From Ferrovibrio terrae (lineage in GTDB: Bacteria > Pseudomonadota > Alphaproteobacteria > Ferrovibrionales > Ferrovibrionaceae): 64,000 nucleotides of DNA. Positions 23,048 to 31,372 of this stretch are shown here, piece after piece (position 1 is the first letter of the stretch; every line of letters starts with the position of its first letter). The translations under genes were made by a program, and so were the position numbers. The notes below the pieces were generated by a model. That model was not told where the DNA came from. It made no database searches and was given only the letters and a program-made list of their open reading frames with translations. The DNA is taken from assembly GCF_007197755.1 (NCBI RefSeq), contig NZ_CP041636.1, forward strand, positions 3,632,001 through 3,696,000. The letters are read 5' to 3'.

Positions 23048-24535
23048 ATGACGTCCCCTGTTTCTGCCTCCTCCTCTCCCCTCATTGTCTGGTTTCGCCA
23101 GGACCTGCGCCTGAACGACAATCCGGCGCTGGCTGCCGCGGCCGCCTCCGGCCGGCCGGTGATTGCGCTTTACATTCTTGAAACCGCGACGGGCGATTGG
23201 GCTTTGGGCAGCGCGGCACGCTGGTGGCTGCATCACAGCCTCGCAAAGCTCACCGCCGCTTTACGCAAGCAGTACGGTCTGCAGCTCGTCCTGCGCCGCG
23301 GCAATCCGGCGACGTTGCTGCCAGCGCTGCTGCGCGAGACCGACGCGGGCGCCGTATACTGGAGCCGCGTCTATGAACCGGCCGGGATTTCGCGCGACAC
23401 CACGATCAAGGCCGCGCTGCAAACCAGCAGCATCGAGGTCGAAACGCATAACGCCGCCCTACTGTTCGAACCCTGGACGGTGAAGACGCAGGCCGGTGGC
23501 TGGTTCAAGGTGTTTACGCCCTTCTGGCGCGCCTGTCTGGCGCAACCCTCGCCCGCGCCGCAGCGCGCGCCGAAGACCCTGACGCCCTACACCGGCGCAC
23601 TCGACAGCGATGCGCTCGACAGCTGGGGCCTGCTGCCGACCAGGCCCGACTGGGCCGGCGGCCTGCGCGACAGCTGGACACCGGGCGAAGCCGGCGCGAC
23701 GGAACGATTACAGGCGTTCATCGACAAGGACCTGTATCGCTATGCCGATGGCCGCGACCGGCCCGACCTGAACTGCACATCGCGCCTGTCGCCGCATCTG
23801 CATTTTGGTGAAATCAGCCCGCGTCAGGTCTGGCATGCCGTGCAGATGGCGGCCGATCAGGGCGGCGCCGGTATCGCACAGAATGCCGCGAAGTTCCTGT
23901 CCGAAATCGGCTGGCGCGAATTCTGCCACCATCTGCTGTTCCATTTCCCGACCCTGCCACAGCAGAATTTCCGCTCTGACTTCGACGCCTTTCCGTGGAA
24001 CCCCAATGCAGATCACGTGAAAGCGTGGCAGGCCGGCAGCACCGGCTATCCCATCGTCGACGCCGGCATGCGCCAGCTCTGGCATACAGGCTGGATGCAC
24101 AATCGCGTGCGCATGATCGCAGCCTCCTTCCTGATCAAGCATCTGCTGCAGGACTGGCGCGTGGGCGAAGCCTGGTTCTGGGATACGCTGGTCGATGCCA
24201 ACCTCGCCAACAATGCCGGCGGCTGGCAATGGGTGGCCGGCTCCGGCGCCGATGCCGCGCCGTATTTCCGCATTTTCAATCCGATCATGCAGGGCGAGAA
24301 ATTCGACCCTGAGGGTGACTATGTGCGGCGCTGGGTGCCGGAGTTGGCGCAACTACCCAACAAATACATTCACAAGCCCTGGGCCGCCCCCGACGGTGTG
24401 CTGAAACAGGCCGGACTTGTGCTCGGGCGCGACTACCCGCTGCCCGTGGTGGATCATGACACGGCGCGCAAGGCGGCACTGGCAGCCTTTGCGGCTTTGC
24501 GTAATGATGCTGGTCAGGCAGTGGGGGATGTATGA
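23048..24535 (+). CDS. phr: Deoxyribodipyrimidine photolyase
   Basis: A 495-residue light-dependent repair enzyme that splits UV-induced pyrimidine dimers using FAD and an antenna cofactor. The N-terminal domain opens with IVWFRQDLRLNDNPAL; the C-terminal FAD domain has LSPHLHFGEISPRQVW, the WREFCHHLLFHFP segment, STGYPIVDAGMRQLWHTGWM and the WFWDTLVDANLANNAGGWQW signature of class I enzymes. ATG 23048 is taken because homology starts 10 residues later. It is first in a four-gene run behind a TGATCC-type promoter, matching the known link of photolyase to the singlet-oxygen sigma response. Confidence 0.95.
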   Translation: MTSPVSASSSPLIVWFRQDLRLNDNPALAAAAASGRPVIALYILETATGDWALGSAARWWLHHSLAKLTAALRKQYGLQLVLRRGNPATLLPALLRETDAGAVYWSRVYEPAGISRDTTIKAALQTSSIEVETHNAALLFEPWTVKTQAGGWFKVFTPFWRACLAQPSPAPQRAPKTLTPYTGALDSDALDSWGLLPTRPDWAGGLRDSWTPGEAGATERLQAFIDKDLYRYADGRDRPDLNCTSRLSPHLHFGEISPRQVWHAVQMAADQGGAGIAQNAAKFLSEIGWREFCHHLLFHFPTLPQQNFRSDFDAFPWNPNADHVKAWQAGSTGYPIVDAGMRQLWHTGWMHNRVRMIAASFLIKHLLQDWRVGEAWFWDTLVDANLANNAGGWQWVAGSGADAAPYFRIFNPIMQGEKFDPEGDYVRRWVPELAQLPNKYIHKPWAAPDGVLKQAGLVLGRDYPLPVVDHDTARKAALAAFAALRNDAGQAVGDV

Positions 24536-25851
24536 CGGAAACTGCGGGGAGACGGCGACAACGTATCGCTGTGATCGGCGCCGGCATCAGCGGCCTGGGC
24601 GCAGCCTGGGCATTGGCGCGACACCATGATGTCACCGTATTCGAGGCCAATGCCACGCCCGGTGGCCACAGCAATACGGTCGATATTGATTACGACGGCG
24701 CATCCATTGCGGTCGATACCGGATTCATCGTTTTCAACGATTGGAATTACCCCAACCTGACCCGCCTGTTCGCGCATCTGGATGTGCCGGCGATCAAGAG
24801 CGACATGTCCTTTGCGGTCTCCGTCGGCGGCGGCACGCTGGAATGGAGCGGCAACAACCTCGCCACGCTGTTCGCGCAGAAGCGGAACCTGCTGCGTCCC
24901 AGTTTTCATCGCATGTGGCGCGACATCCTGCGCTTCAACAAAACTACCGTGACGGACCTCGTCGCCGGTCGCATGACGGGCCTCAGCCTCGGCGACTATC
25001 TGGCGCGTGGCAGATACAGCGACAGTTTCATGCTGGACTACCTGCTGCCGATGGGCGCCGCGATCTGGTCGGCGCCGCTGGCCGAGATGATGGCGTTCCC
25101 GGCCGAAACCTTTGCGAATTTCTTCCGCAATCACGGCCTGCTCAGCATCGACGACCGTCCGCAATGGTACACCGTGCAGGGCGGCAGCCGCGAATATGTG
25201 AAGCGTCTGCTGGCCGACAGCGATTTCGCGCTGCATCTGCACACGCCGGTGCATGCCGTGCATCGGGGTACTGACGGTGTCGGTGTCGTTACCGCGCGCG
25301 GCAGCAGCCATTTTGACCAGGTCGTGCTGGCCTGTCATGCCGATCAGGCGTTGCGCCTGCTGGACGATCAGGCGACACCGCAGGAACGCAGCCTGCTCGG
25401 CAGTTTCCGTTTCGAGCCCAACCGCGCGGTGCTGCATCGCGATCCTGCGCTGATGCCGCGGCGGCGCAATGTCTGGGCGAGCTGGAACTACCTGTCCGAG
25501 CCGCGCCGCGACCTGCAGCGCCGCGTCGGCCTCACCTACTGGATGAACCTGCTGCAATCCATCGACAGCAGCCGGCCATTGTTCGTCACCATGAACCCGG
25601 TGACCGAACCGCGTGACGATCTGGTTTTTGCTGAATTCGCCTACGAGCATCCGCTGTTCGACCGTGCCGCCATCGACGCGCAGGCGCGGATCGGCGACAT
25701 CCAGGGCAAGGACCGGCTGTGGTTCTGTGGCGCCTGGTGCAAATACGGCTTCCACGAGGACGGCTTCACGGCAGGACTGCGTGTGGCCGAGGCGCTGGGG
25801 GCGACGCCCTTTGCCGACACTGCGACTGCGCAGCAGGAGGCCGCCGCGTGA
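24532..25851 (+). CDS. FAD-dependent oxidoreductase (amine-oxidase-like), lipid-linked
   Basis: A 439-residue flavoprotein with the dinucleotide-binding motif GAGISGLGAAWALA from residue 16, then the NTPGGHSNTVD-like second loop (ATPGGHSNTVD) and a C-terminal FCGAWCKYGFHEDGF segment near the flavin. It overlaps phr by 4 nt and the DUF1365 gene by 1 nt. In Rhodobacter the homologous gene belongs to the RpoE/ChrR regulon, and a protein of this kind (UfaD) has been tied to desaturation of methylated fatty acids on the way to furan fatty acids. Assignment to that step is inferred from gene order. Confidence 0.82.
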   Translation: MTETAGRRRQRIAVIGAGISGLGAAWALARHHDVTVFEANATPGGHSNTVDIDYDGASIAVDTGFIVFNDWNYPNLTRLFAHLDVPAIKSDMSFAVSVGGGTLEWSGNNLATLFAQKRNLLRPSFHRMWRDILRFNKTTVTDLVAGRMTGLSLGDYLARGRYSDSFMLDYLLPMGAAIWSAPLAEMMAFPAETFANFFRNHGLLSIDDRPQWYTVQGGSREYVKRLLADSDFALHLHTPVHAVHRGTDGVGVVTARGSSHFDQVVLACHADQALRLLDDQATPQERSLLGSFRFEPNRAVLHRDPALMPRRRNVWASWNYLSEPRRDLQRRVGLTYWMNLLQSIDSSRPLFVTMNPVTEPRDDLVFAEFAYEHPLFDRAAIDAQARIGDIQGKDRLWFCGAWCKYGFHEDGFTAGLRVAEALGATPFADTATAQQEAAA

Positions 25852-26672
25852 TGGAACCTGCCGTCATGGCATTGCCTGCCGCCAGTCTCTACTGGTGCCG
25901 GGTGATGCATGAGCGACTGCTGCCCTTCCGGCACAAGTTCGATTACCGCGTCTTTTCCCTGCTGCTGGATATCGACCGGCTGCCCGAGATCACGGCAGCT
26001 TCTCGGCTGCTGCGCCATAATCGCTTCGGCCTGTTCAGTTTCCACGACCGCGATCACGGTCCGCGCGACGGCTCAGGCTTGCGGCCCTGGGTCGAGGCGG
26101 CACTCGCGCGCGACGGCCTGCAGGAGGCGGCAGCACGCATCCGCATCTTCTGCTTCCCGCGCCTGTTCGGTTATGTGTTCAATCCGCTCAGCGTCTTCTT
26201 CTGCTATGACACGGACGATCGCCTGCGCGCCGTGCTGTACGAAGTGAAGAACACCTTCGGCGACCAGCACGGCTACCTGATCGAGGTACCGCCGCAGAAC
26301 GCCGGCCTCACAATCGAGCAGAGCGCCACCAAGCAATTCCATGTCTCGCCCTTCCTGCCGCTGGAGGGCCAATACCGTTTCCGCCTGCTGCCGCCGGGCG
26401 AGAAAATCGGCATCACCATCACCCAGTTGTCGCCCAGCGGGGCCGTGCAACTGGTGGCAGCGCAGACCGGGCGGCGCGACGTGCTGAACGATCACAGTCT
26501 GTTGAAAGCCTTCATCCGCCACCCGCTGATGACCGTAAAAGTCATGGCCGGGATCCATTGGGAGGCGCTGCAGCTCTGGCGCAAGGGTGCAGCCTTCTTC
26601 CGCTGGACGGAACCGCCGCGTGAGGCGGTGTCGACCGGCCGACCGGCCAATGACAGGAACGCCGCGGAGTGA
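25851..26672 (+). CDS. DUF1365 protein
   Basis: A 273-residue protein of the DUF1365 family: YWCRVMHERLLPFRHKFDYR near the start, LFGYVFNPLSVFFCYDTDD in the middle and a KQFHVSPFLPLEGQYRFR segment, all hallmarks. It shares one base with the preceding FAD-oxidoreductase stop (TGATG) and is 3 nt before the Cfa-like gene; a GTG one codon earlier is an equally possible start with better ribosome-site spacing. The family is nearly always next to Cfa-like and FAD genes, so a role in fatty-acid or phospholipid modification is likely; the reaction is unknown. Confidence 0.88.
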   Translation: MEPAVMALPAASLYWCRVMHERLLPFRHKFDYRVFSLLLDIDRLPEITAASRLLRHNRFGLFSFHDRDHGPRDGSGLRPWVEAALARDGLQEAAARIRIFCFPRLFGYVFNPLSVFFCYDTDDRLRAVLYEVKNTFGDQHGYLIEVPPQNAGLTIEQSATKQFHVSPFLPLEGQYRFRLLPPGEKIGITITQLSPSGAVQLVAAQTGRRDVLNDHSLLKAFIRHPLMTVKVMAGIHWEALQLWRKGAAFFRWTEPPREAVSTGRPANDRNAAE

Positions 26673-26675
26673 TGC

Positions 26676-28013
26676 ATGAGTGACGTCTTTGCGGATCGCA
26701 AGTCAGCGCTGGGTCGCGCCGCCGAAACGATCAGTCCTGCCGGCGCAGCGCATCGCGCCGCAGCCAGTGCTGAACCGCTGCTGCTGAAGACCGCGCAGGA
26801 CGCACTGCGCCTTCGCAATGTGCCGCGCTGGACCCGGCTGATGCTGGCACTGGCCGCACGGGTTACGCATGGCAGCCTCACCGTCACCCTGCCCGATGGC
26901 CGCGCGTTGCAGGCCCGCGGCACGCAGCCCGGCCCCGATGCACGGCTCGACATCAATCGTCACCGGCTGGCCAAACGCCTGCTGCTGGGCGGCAACCTCG
27001 CGGTCGGCGAAGCCTATCTCGACGGCGATTTCGATAGCCCGGATCTGGCCGTGCTGACCGAATGGGCCTGTCGCAACGGCGAGCTCGACAACACGCTGAT
27101 GGGCAAACCATGGCTGCGGCTGCTGCGTCGCATCGGTTTCGCGCTGGCCGCCAACAGCCGGCGCGGCAGCCGCCGGAACATCGCTTACCACTACGACCTC
27201 GGCAACGACTTCTACGCCCGCTGGCTTGATCCGGGCATGACCTATTCGGCCGCATTGTGGCGTGACGAGCAGCAGACGCTGGAACAGGCACAGACCGAGA
27301 AATACCGCCGCCTCGCCGGCGAAGTGCTGCGCCTCAGGCCCGGTCAGCGCGTGCTGGAAATCGGCTGCGGCTGGGGTGGCTTTGCCAGTCTGGCCGCGCG
27401 CGAGTTCGGCGCGCAGGTGCATGCCGTCACGATCAGCCGCGAGCAGCATGATTACGCGCAGGCGCGTATTCAGCGGGAAGGTTTAAGCGAGCAGGTGCAG
27501 ATCGAACTGCGCGATTATCGAGATCTGACCCGTCGCTATGACGCGATCGCCTCCATCGAGATGATCGAGGCTGTGGGCGAGAAATACTGGCCGCGCTATT
27601 TCACCCAGTTGCGCGAGCGGCTACTGCCGCATGGCCGCGCCGGCATCCAGGCCATCGTGATTGCCGACCGTTATTTCGAGGACTACCGCAGCACGATGGA
27701 TTTCATCCAGGCGCATGTTTTCCCTGGTGGCATGCTGCTGTCACCACAGGCCGTGCAGCAGCAGGCCACGCTGGCCGGACTCAGAGTCGAGGATGCTTTC
27801 AGCTTCGGCCGCGATTACGCCCGCACGCTGCATCTGTGGCACAGGAGTTTCGAGGCGGCCTGGCCGCAGATTCGCGCACTGGACGCCCGCAACAAGCTGG
27901 CGTTCGACGAGCGCTTCCGTCGCATGTGGCGCTATTACCTGGCCTATTGCGAAGGCGGCTTCAACGCCGGCACCATCGACGTACTGCAATACGGCTTCAG
28001 CCGCAGCGCCTAA
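26676..28013 (+). CDS. Cyclopropane-fatty-acid-synthase-family methyltransferase
   Basis: A 445-residue SAM-dependent enzyme acting on unsaturated chains of membrane phospholipids. Features: an N-terminal domain with GNLAVGEAYLDGDFDSPD, the HYDLGNDFYARWLDPGMTYS lead-in, the SAM motif VLEIGCGWGGFASLA near residue 225, IEMIEAVGEKYW, and the C-terminal RMWRYYLAYCEGGF segment. Standard Cfa is about 380-400 residues; this longer form is the type found with DUF1365/FAD genes. In the Rhodobacter ChrR regulon a relative (cfaA, later called ufaM) methylates vaccenoyl chains without forming a cyclopropane ring, so this enzyme may do the same. Ends 4 nt inside the convergent SDR gene. Confidence 0.88.
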   Translation: MSDVFADRKSALGRAAETISPAGAAHRAAASAEPLLLKTAQDALRLRNVPRWTRLMLALAARVTHGSLTVTLPDGRALQARGTQPGPDARLDINRHRLAKRLLLGGNLAVGEAYLDGDFDSPDLAVLTEWACRNGELDNTLMGKPWLRLLRRIGFALAANSRRGSRRNIAYHYDLGNDFYARWLDPGMTYSAALWRDEQQTLEQAQTEKYRRLAGEVLRLRPGQRVLEIGCGWGGFASLAAREFGAQVHAVTISREQHDYAQARIQREGLSEQVQIELRDYRDLTRRYDAIASIEMIEAVGEKYWPRYFTQLRERLLPHGRAGIQAIVIADRYFEDYRSTMDFIQAHVFPGGMLLSPQAVQQQATLAGLRVEDAFSFGRDYARTLHLWHRSFEAAWPQIRALDARNKLAFDERFRRMWRYYLAYCEGGFNAGTIDVLQYGFSRSA

Positions 28014-28780
28014 CTTCGTGTCATCCGGCTGACGAGCGGGAAGTAGATGCGGTAAGGCAGCAACCGCAGCAGCTTGAGCAACCAGGCAAAGCGGCGCGGG
28101 AACACGATCTCGAACCCGCTGCCGCTTTCGAGCGCCTGCCATAACCGTTCGGCCGCCGCGTCCACCGGCATCAGGAATGGCATGGGAAACGGGTTTCGGT
28201 CGGTCAGCGGCGTCTTGACGAAACCAGGTGCGATCAGCCGTACACGGATGCCGCTATCTTGCAAATCCAGCTTCAGGGCCTCAGCCATGTTGATCAGCGC
28301 CGCCTTGCTGGCGCCGTAGCCCGCCGCCGACGGCAGGCCGCGATAGCCGGCCAGCGAGGCATTGATCGCCACCATGCCTGTGCGCCGCGCCAGCAGGACC
28401 GGCAGCACCGCGTCGAGTGCATTGGCCACCGTCATCACATTGGCATCCAGCAACTGCCGCACCGCCTCTGCCCGGAACGACCGCCCCGGTGTCGGCAAAT
28501 GGGTGCCGGCATTCAGCACCGCGAGCCGGATCGGGCCGAGCTCGGCCTCGATCCGCGCCACCGTCGCACGGGTGGCGGCGAGATCGATAAGGTCTGCTGG
28601 CAAGGCATTGAACTGGCTGCCGGCCTGCCCTGCTTCAGCCTTGAGGCTTTCCAGCGTGTCGATACGCCGCGCCGTGCCGGCCACAACCGCGCCGGCCCGC
28701 AGGTAGCGCAACGCCAGCGCACGGCCGATACCTGAACCGGCCCCGGTGATCCACACGACTCCGTTGCCGCCTGCCGTCAT
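28010..28780 (-). CDS. SDR-family oxidoreductase of the ChrR cluster
   Basis: A 256-residue short-chain dehydrogenase: TGAGSGIG at 12-19, NAG at 90-92, S142, Y155 and K159 (YGASK), and a hydrophobic, basic C-terminus (WLLKLLRLLPYRIYFPL) that suggests peripheral membrane attachment. ATG 28780 overlaps the stop of the DUF6134 gene by 4 nt. It is the last gene of chrR-DUF6134-SDR and converges on the Cfa-like gene. A lipid aldehyde or keto-lipid substrate would fit the context, but this is inference. Confidence 0.87.
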   Translation of the reverse strand: MTAGGNGVVWITGAGSGIGRALALRYLRAGAVVAGTARRIDTLESLKAEAGQAGSQFNALPADLIDLAATRATVARIEAELGPIRLAVLNAGTHLPTPGRSFRAEAVRQLLDANVMTVANALDAVLPVLLARRTGMVAINASLAGYRGLPSAAGYGASKAALINMAEALKLDLQDSGIRVRLIAPGFVKTPLTDRNPFPMPFLMPVDAAAERLWQALESGSGFEIVFPRRFAWLLKLLRLLPYRIYFPLVSRMTRS

Positions 28781-29424
28781 TGCAGCAGGTATTCGATCTG
28801 GGAGCCGTCGCGGGCGGTGAAAGCGGTTTTCACCCAGCGCCCGTCGCGGCCATACCACAGGGTCAGCTCGACGTCGCCGCTCAGGTGATAGCGTTGCGCC
28901 GGCACCTCGTTGTGCGCAGCACTGGCGAGTTCGTACTGCTGCGGACGGATGGCAAGATCGAGGCGACGGCCATTCTGGCTGTCCATGATCGTCGCGCGGC
29001 GCACGAAATCGGGCCGCCAGTAGCTCGTCGGCATGGTATCGGCCGGCAATAAACCGCTGTAGCCCGACCCGTTCACCCGCAGACCATCTGCACCAGCCTG
29101 TGCGTTCAGATATTCCTGACGGCCATCATTGTCGGTGGTCGACCGCAGGCTGACCAGGCGGTCGCCCTCCCAGATCTCGCGCGACTGGTGAAGATAGCGA
29201 AAGAGCGTGAGGAAGCCGGCGGCCCTGACCCGAAGTTCAATATCGACATCGACCTCGCTACGCTGCCCCTCGCTGCGTACGACCACGCGGTGATGTCCGA
29301 TCGGCGAACCGTTGCGCAACACCTGGAAATCATATCGCTCGCTCGACGCAGGCATCCCGGCCAGCACCGCCCATGGCAGCGCCAGCACCACCAGAAATGC
29401 GCTCAGGCGGAGAAACGCGCCCAT
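28777..29424 (-). CDS. DUF6134-type secreted protein
   Basis: A 215-residue exported protein. The signal peptide is at residues 1-22 (LRLSAFLVVLALPWAVLAG). The mature part is beta-rich with YDFQVLRNGSPIGHHRVVV near the start and repeated amphipathic strands, as in lipocalin-like or DUF3108/DUF6134 proteins. It overlaps chrR by 22 nt at its start and the SDR by 4 nt at its end, so the three genes are translationally linked. Periplasmic location and the lipid neighbours suggest binding or shuttling of a modified lipid, but no direct evidence is visible. Confidence 0.75.
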   Translation of the reverse strand: MGAFLRLSAFLVVLALPWAVLAGMPASSERYDFQVLRNGSPIGHHRVVVRSEGQRSEVDVDIELRVRAAGFLTLFRYLHQSREIWEGDRLVSLRSTTDNDGRQEYLNAQAGADGLRVNGSGYSGLLPADTMPTSYWRPDFVRRATIMDSQNGRRLDLAIRPQQYELASAAHNEVPAQRYHLSGDVELTLWYGRDGRWVKTAFTARDGSQIEYLLQ

Positions 29425-30116
29425 TGATTGAAGAACCAGCCAAGCGCTCCGCTGAAGCGCAGCGGCGCATCGGTGATCGCCAGACAGATGCAGGGCTGGT
29501 CCAGCATGGCGAGCGGACGGTGTTCAACGGCAGGATCGGCGATCTCGACATCGCCGCGGCGGAAGGCCGCATCGCCGGCAGTATAGCCGCCGCTGAGAAC
29601 CAGCGTGATTTCATCGCCCGTATGCGTGTGCCGCGGCAGGCCGGCGCCAGGCGCCACTTTCAGCAGGCTGACCATGCCGCCCGCCTTCCTCTGCCTGGTC
29701 ATGGGCAAAGCAAAGGACTGCAACCCGGCCCCGCTCCAGCGCCAGCGGACATCGGCCAGACCGCCACCGAGATACTGGCGCAAGGGCTGCGGCAGGCCAT
29801 CGGGGTCGGCGACGGGCCGTGCGTTGCGGGCCGATTCCTGCGGGCCAAGCCGCCCGGCGATGCCGGCAAACCCGGCCACGGCCCGGTCCTGATCGGCAAT
29901 GGGCTGCGGCACGATCTGCTCGACCATGCTGCCGGCCATGGCCTCGACGGCCTTCAGCTCATGGCGGCAATGCGGGCAAAGGGTGAGATGGCAGGCGGCC
30001 GCCAGCGACCAGGCCTCGGACAAGGTGCCTGTCGCGTAATCCAACAGCAACTCGGCCGGAATATGGTGGGTCGGGCCCAGAGGGGTCGAATCGGTATGTG
30101 CGGCCAAATCGGTCAC
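29403..30116 (-). CDS. chrR: ChrR anti-sigma factor (zinc, cupin type)
   Basis: A 237-residue anti-ECF-sigma factor that holds its sigma until singlet oxygen triggers release. All known zinc ligands are present. The anti-sigma domain has H18, H43, C47 and C50 (HLTLCPHC), spaced as H6/H31/C35/C38 of Rhodobacter ChrR. The cupin domain has H163, H165, E169 and H199 (RHTHTGDEI), spaced as H141/H143/E147/H177. The protein is therefore intact. It is first in the - strand operon behind a TGATCC-N18 promoter. The usual rpoE partner gene is absent from either side; upstream is a divergent, unrelated gene. Confidence 0.92.
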   Translation of the reverse strand: MTDLAAHTDSTPLGPTHHIPAELLLDYATGTLSEAWSLAAACHLTLCPHCRHELKAVEAMAGSMVEQIVPQPIADQDRAVAGFAGIAGRLGPQESARNARPVADPDGLPQPLRQYLGGGLADVRWRWSGAGLQSFALPMTRQRKAGGMVSLLKVAPGAGLPRHTHTGDEITLVLSGGYTAGDAAFRRGDVEIADPAVEHRPLAMLDQPCICLAITDAPLRFSGALGWFFNQWARFSA

Positions 30117-30158
30117 AGCCCTGATCTTTGCGAAGTTTCGCCTGCTGCTCTACACGGT

Positions 30159-30188
30159 ATTGTACGTTTCGAGATGTAATCTGGATCA
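30159..30188 (-). promoter_or_regulatory. ECF (ChrR-class) promoter for chrR operon
   Basis: On the - strand TGATCC (30188-30183), an 18-bp spacer and TACAAT (30164-30159) lie 42 bp upstream of the chrR start. The -35 and spacing equal those before phr. The -10 element TACAAT also resembles a housekeeping -10, so dual use is possible. Confidence 0.68.
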
Positions 30189-30216
30189 ATCCCCAGTCCG
30201 GTCAAGATTGCCCGCC

Positions 30217-30657
30217 ATGATGTATTTTTTCTACGGCACGCTGTGCGATGCGGATGTGCAGCGGCTGGTTCTTGGCTATCGGCCCGGTCCGCACCAGCTC
30301 CGCCCCGCTCGCCTGCCCGGCTACCGCCGCAAGCAGGCCCGCGGCCGCAGCTATCCGGTGCTGCTGCGGGCCGCTGGCAGTCAGGTGGCCGGCCTGCTGT
30401 TCCGCCCGGCCCGCGCCAGCGATGCACCGCGCCTGAGCGCTTATGAGGGTCCGGAATACGTCACCCGCGTCCTGCCGGTGCGCCGGTCCCGCACAGGTGG
30501 CGTCGCGCCGGGTCGCGCCCGGGTCTTCCTGCCGGCAGGCGCTTCGCTGCCAGCCGACTTCCACGACTGGGTCCTGCCGCGCTGGCAACAGCGTGACAAG
30601 GCCGCCTTCCTCCGTTCATTGCAAGACCAGGGTCCGATGCCATGCACAAGCCGCTAG
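30217..30657 (+). CDS. Gamma-glutamylcyclotransferase-like (AIG2-type) protein
   Basis: A 146-residue protein with the fold of gamma-glutamylcyclotransferases. The YFFYGTLCDADVQRLVLG start has the FxYGTL substrate loop, followed by ARLPGYRRK and YEGPEYVTRVLPVR, where the glutamate of YEG is the expected catalytic acid. ATG at 30217 or the next codon. It overlaps the Nudix gene by 16 nt, so the two are co-transcribed. It is divergent from chrR with about 100 bp between. Substrate (gamma-glutamyl peptide or amine) not determinable. Confidence 0.82.
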   Translation: MMYFFYGTLCDADVQRLVLGYRPGPHQLRPARLPGYRRKQARGRSYPVLLRAAGSQVAGLLFRPARASDAPRLSAYEGPEYVTRVLPVRRSRTGGVAPGRARVFLPAGASLPADFHDWVLPRWQQRDKAAFLRSLQDQGPMPCTSR

Positions 30658-31289
30658 ACACGTCCAAGCAGCCCTACCCGATCGAAATCGTCAGCCATGA
30701 GCGCGTCTACGACCGGCATCTGAAGGTGGATGAACTGCACCTGCGCCACGGCCTGTTCCGTGGCGGCATGACGCCGGTGATCAGCCGCGAGGTGGTGGGA
30801 CGCGGCGATGCCGTGAGCGTGGTCCCCTATGATCCCAGGCGCGATGAAGTGGTGCTGGCCGAACAGTTCCGCACCTCCGCCCTGGTCAATGGCGACCGCG
30901 CCTGGATGACCGAAGTGGTGGCCGGCCTGATCGAGGACGGCGAAAGCCTGGAAGAGGTTGCGCTGCGGGAAATGAAGGAGGAAAGCGGCCTCGACCCCAT
31001 CGGGCCGCTGATCTTCATCAACTCAATCTACGCGACACCCGGCTTCTGCACTGAGCGCTATCATATTTTCTGCGCGCCGGTGGATGCGACACAGGCTGAC
31101 GGTGTGCATGGGGTCGCCAGCGAGAATGAGGAAATCCGGGTTTTCACCCTGCCCTTTGCCAAGGCCTATGCCCTCTGGGAGGCTGGGAAAACCCCCAATC
31201 CGCTGGTGGCTTTCGGCCTGCTCTGGCTTGCCCTGCACCGGGACAAACTGCGCCAAACCTGGGCGGATCCACGCGGGTTGCAGCCCTAA
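30642..31289 (+). CDS. Nudix hydrolase, ADP-ribose pyrophosphatase-like
   Basis: A 215-residue Nudix protein. The Nudix box is complete as G-LIEDGESLEEVALREMKEE-SG (around residues 100-122), giving the metal-binding glutamates. The preceding VVLAEQFRTSALVNGD and EVVAGLIEDG segments and the FINSIYATPGFCTERYHIFC loop match the ADP-ribose pyrophosphatase (NudF) group, which hydrolyses ADP-ribose and related sugars. It overlaps the upstream gamma-glutamylcyclotransferase-like gene. Function as ADP-ribose hydrolase is a family-level call. Confidence 0.88.
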   Translation: MHKPLDTSKQPYPIEIVSHERVYDRHLKVDELHLRHGLFRGGMTPVISREVVGRGDAVSVVPYDPRRDEVVLAEQFRTSALVNGDRAWMTEVVAGLIEDGESLEEVALREMKEESGLDPIGPLIFINSIYATPGFCTERYHIFCAPVDATQADGVHGVASENEEIRVFTLPFAKAYALWEAGKTPNPLVAFGLLWLALHRDKLRQTWADPRGLQP

Positions 31290-31372
31290 CCCCCCCTCGG
31301 TATAGGATGGAGGCATGGATTGCCCGGGAAAGCGCATTATATGGCCGCGCTCCCCCCTGATTTGAGAGCGTT

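Noticed and set aside
24514-25755. A 413-codon - strand open frame
   Set aside because: It is antisense to the FAD oxidoreductase gene; composition is that of a GC-rich shadow frame.
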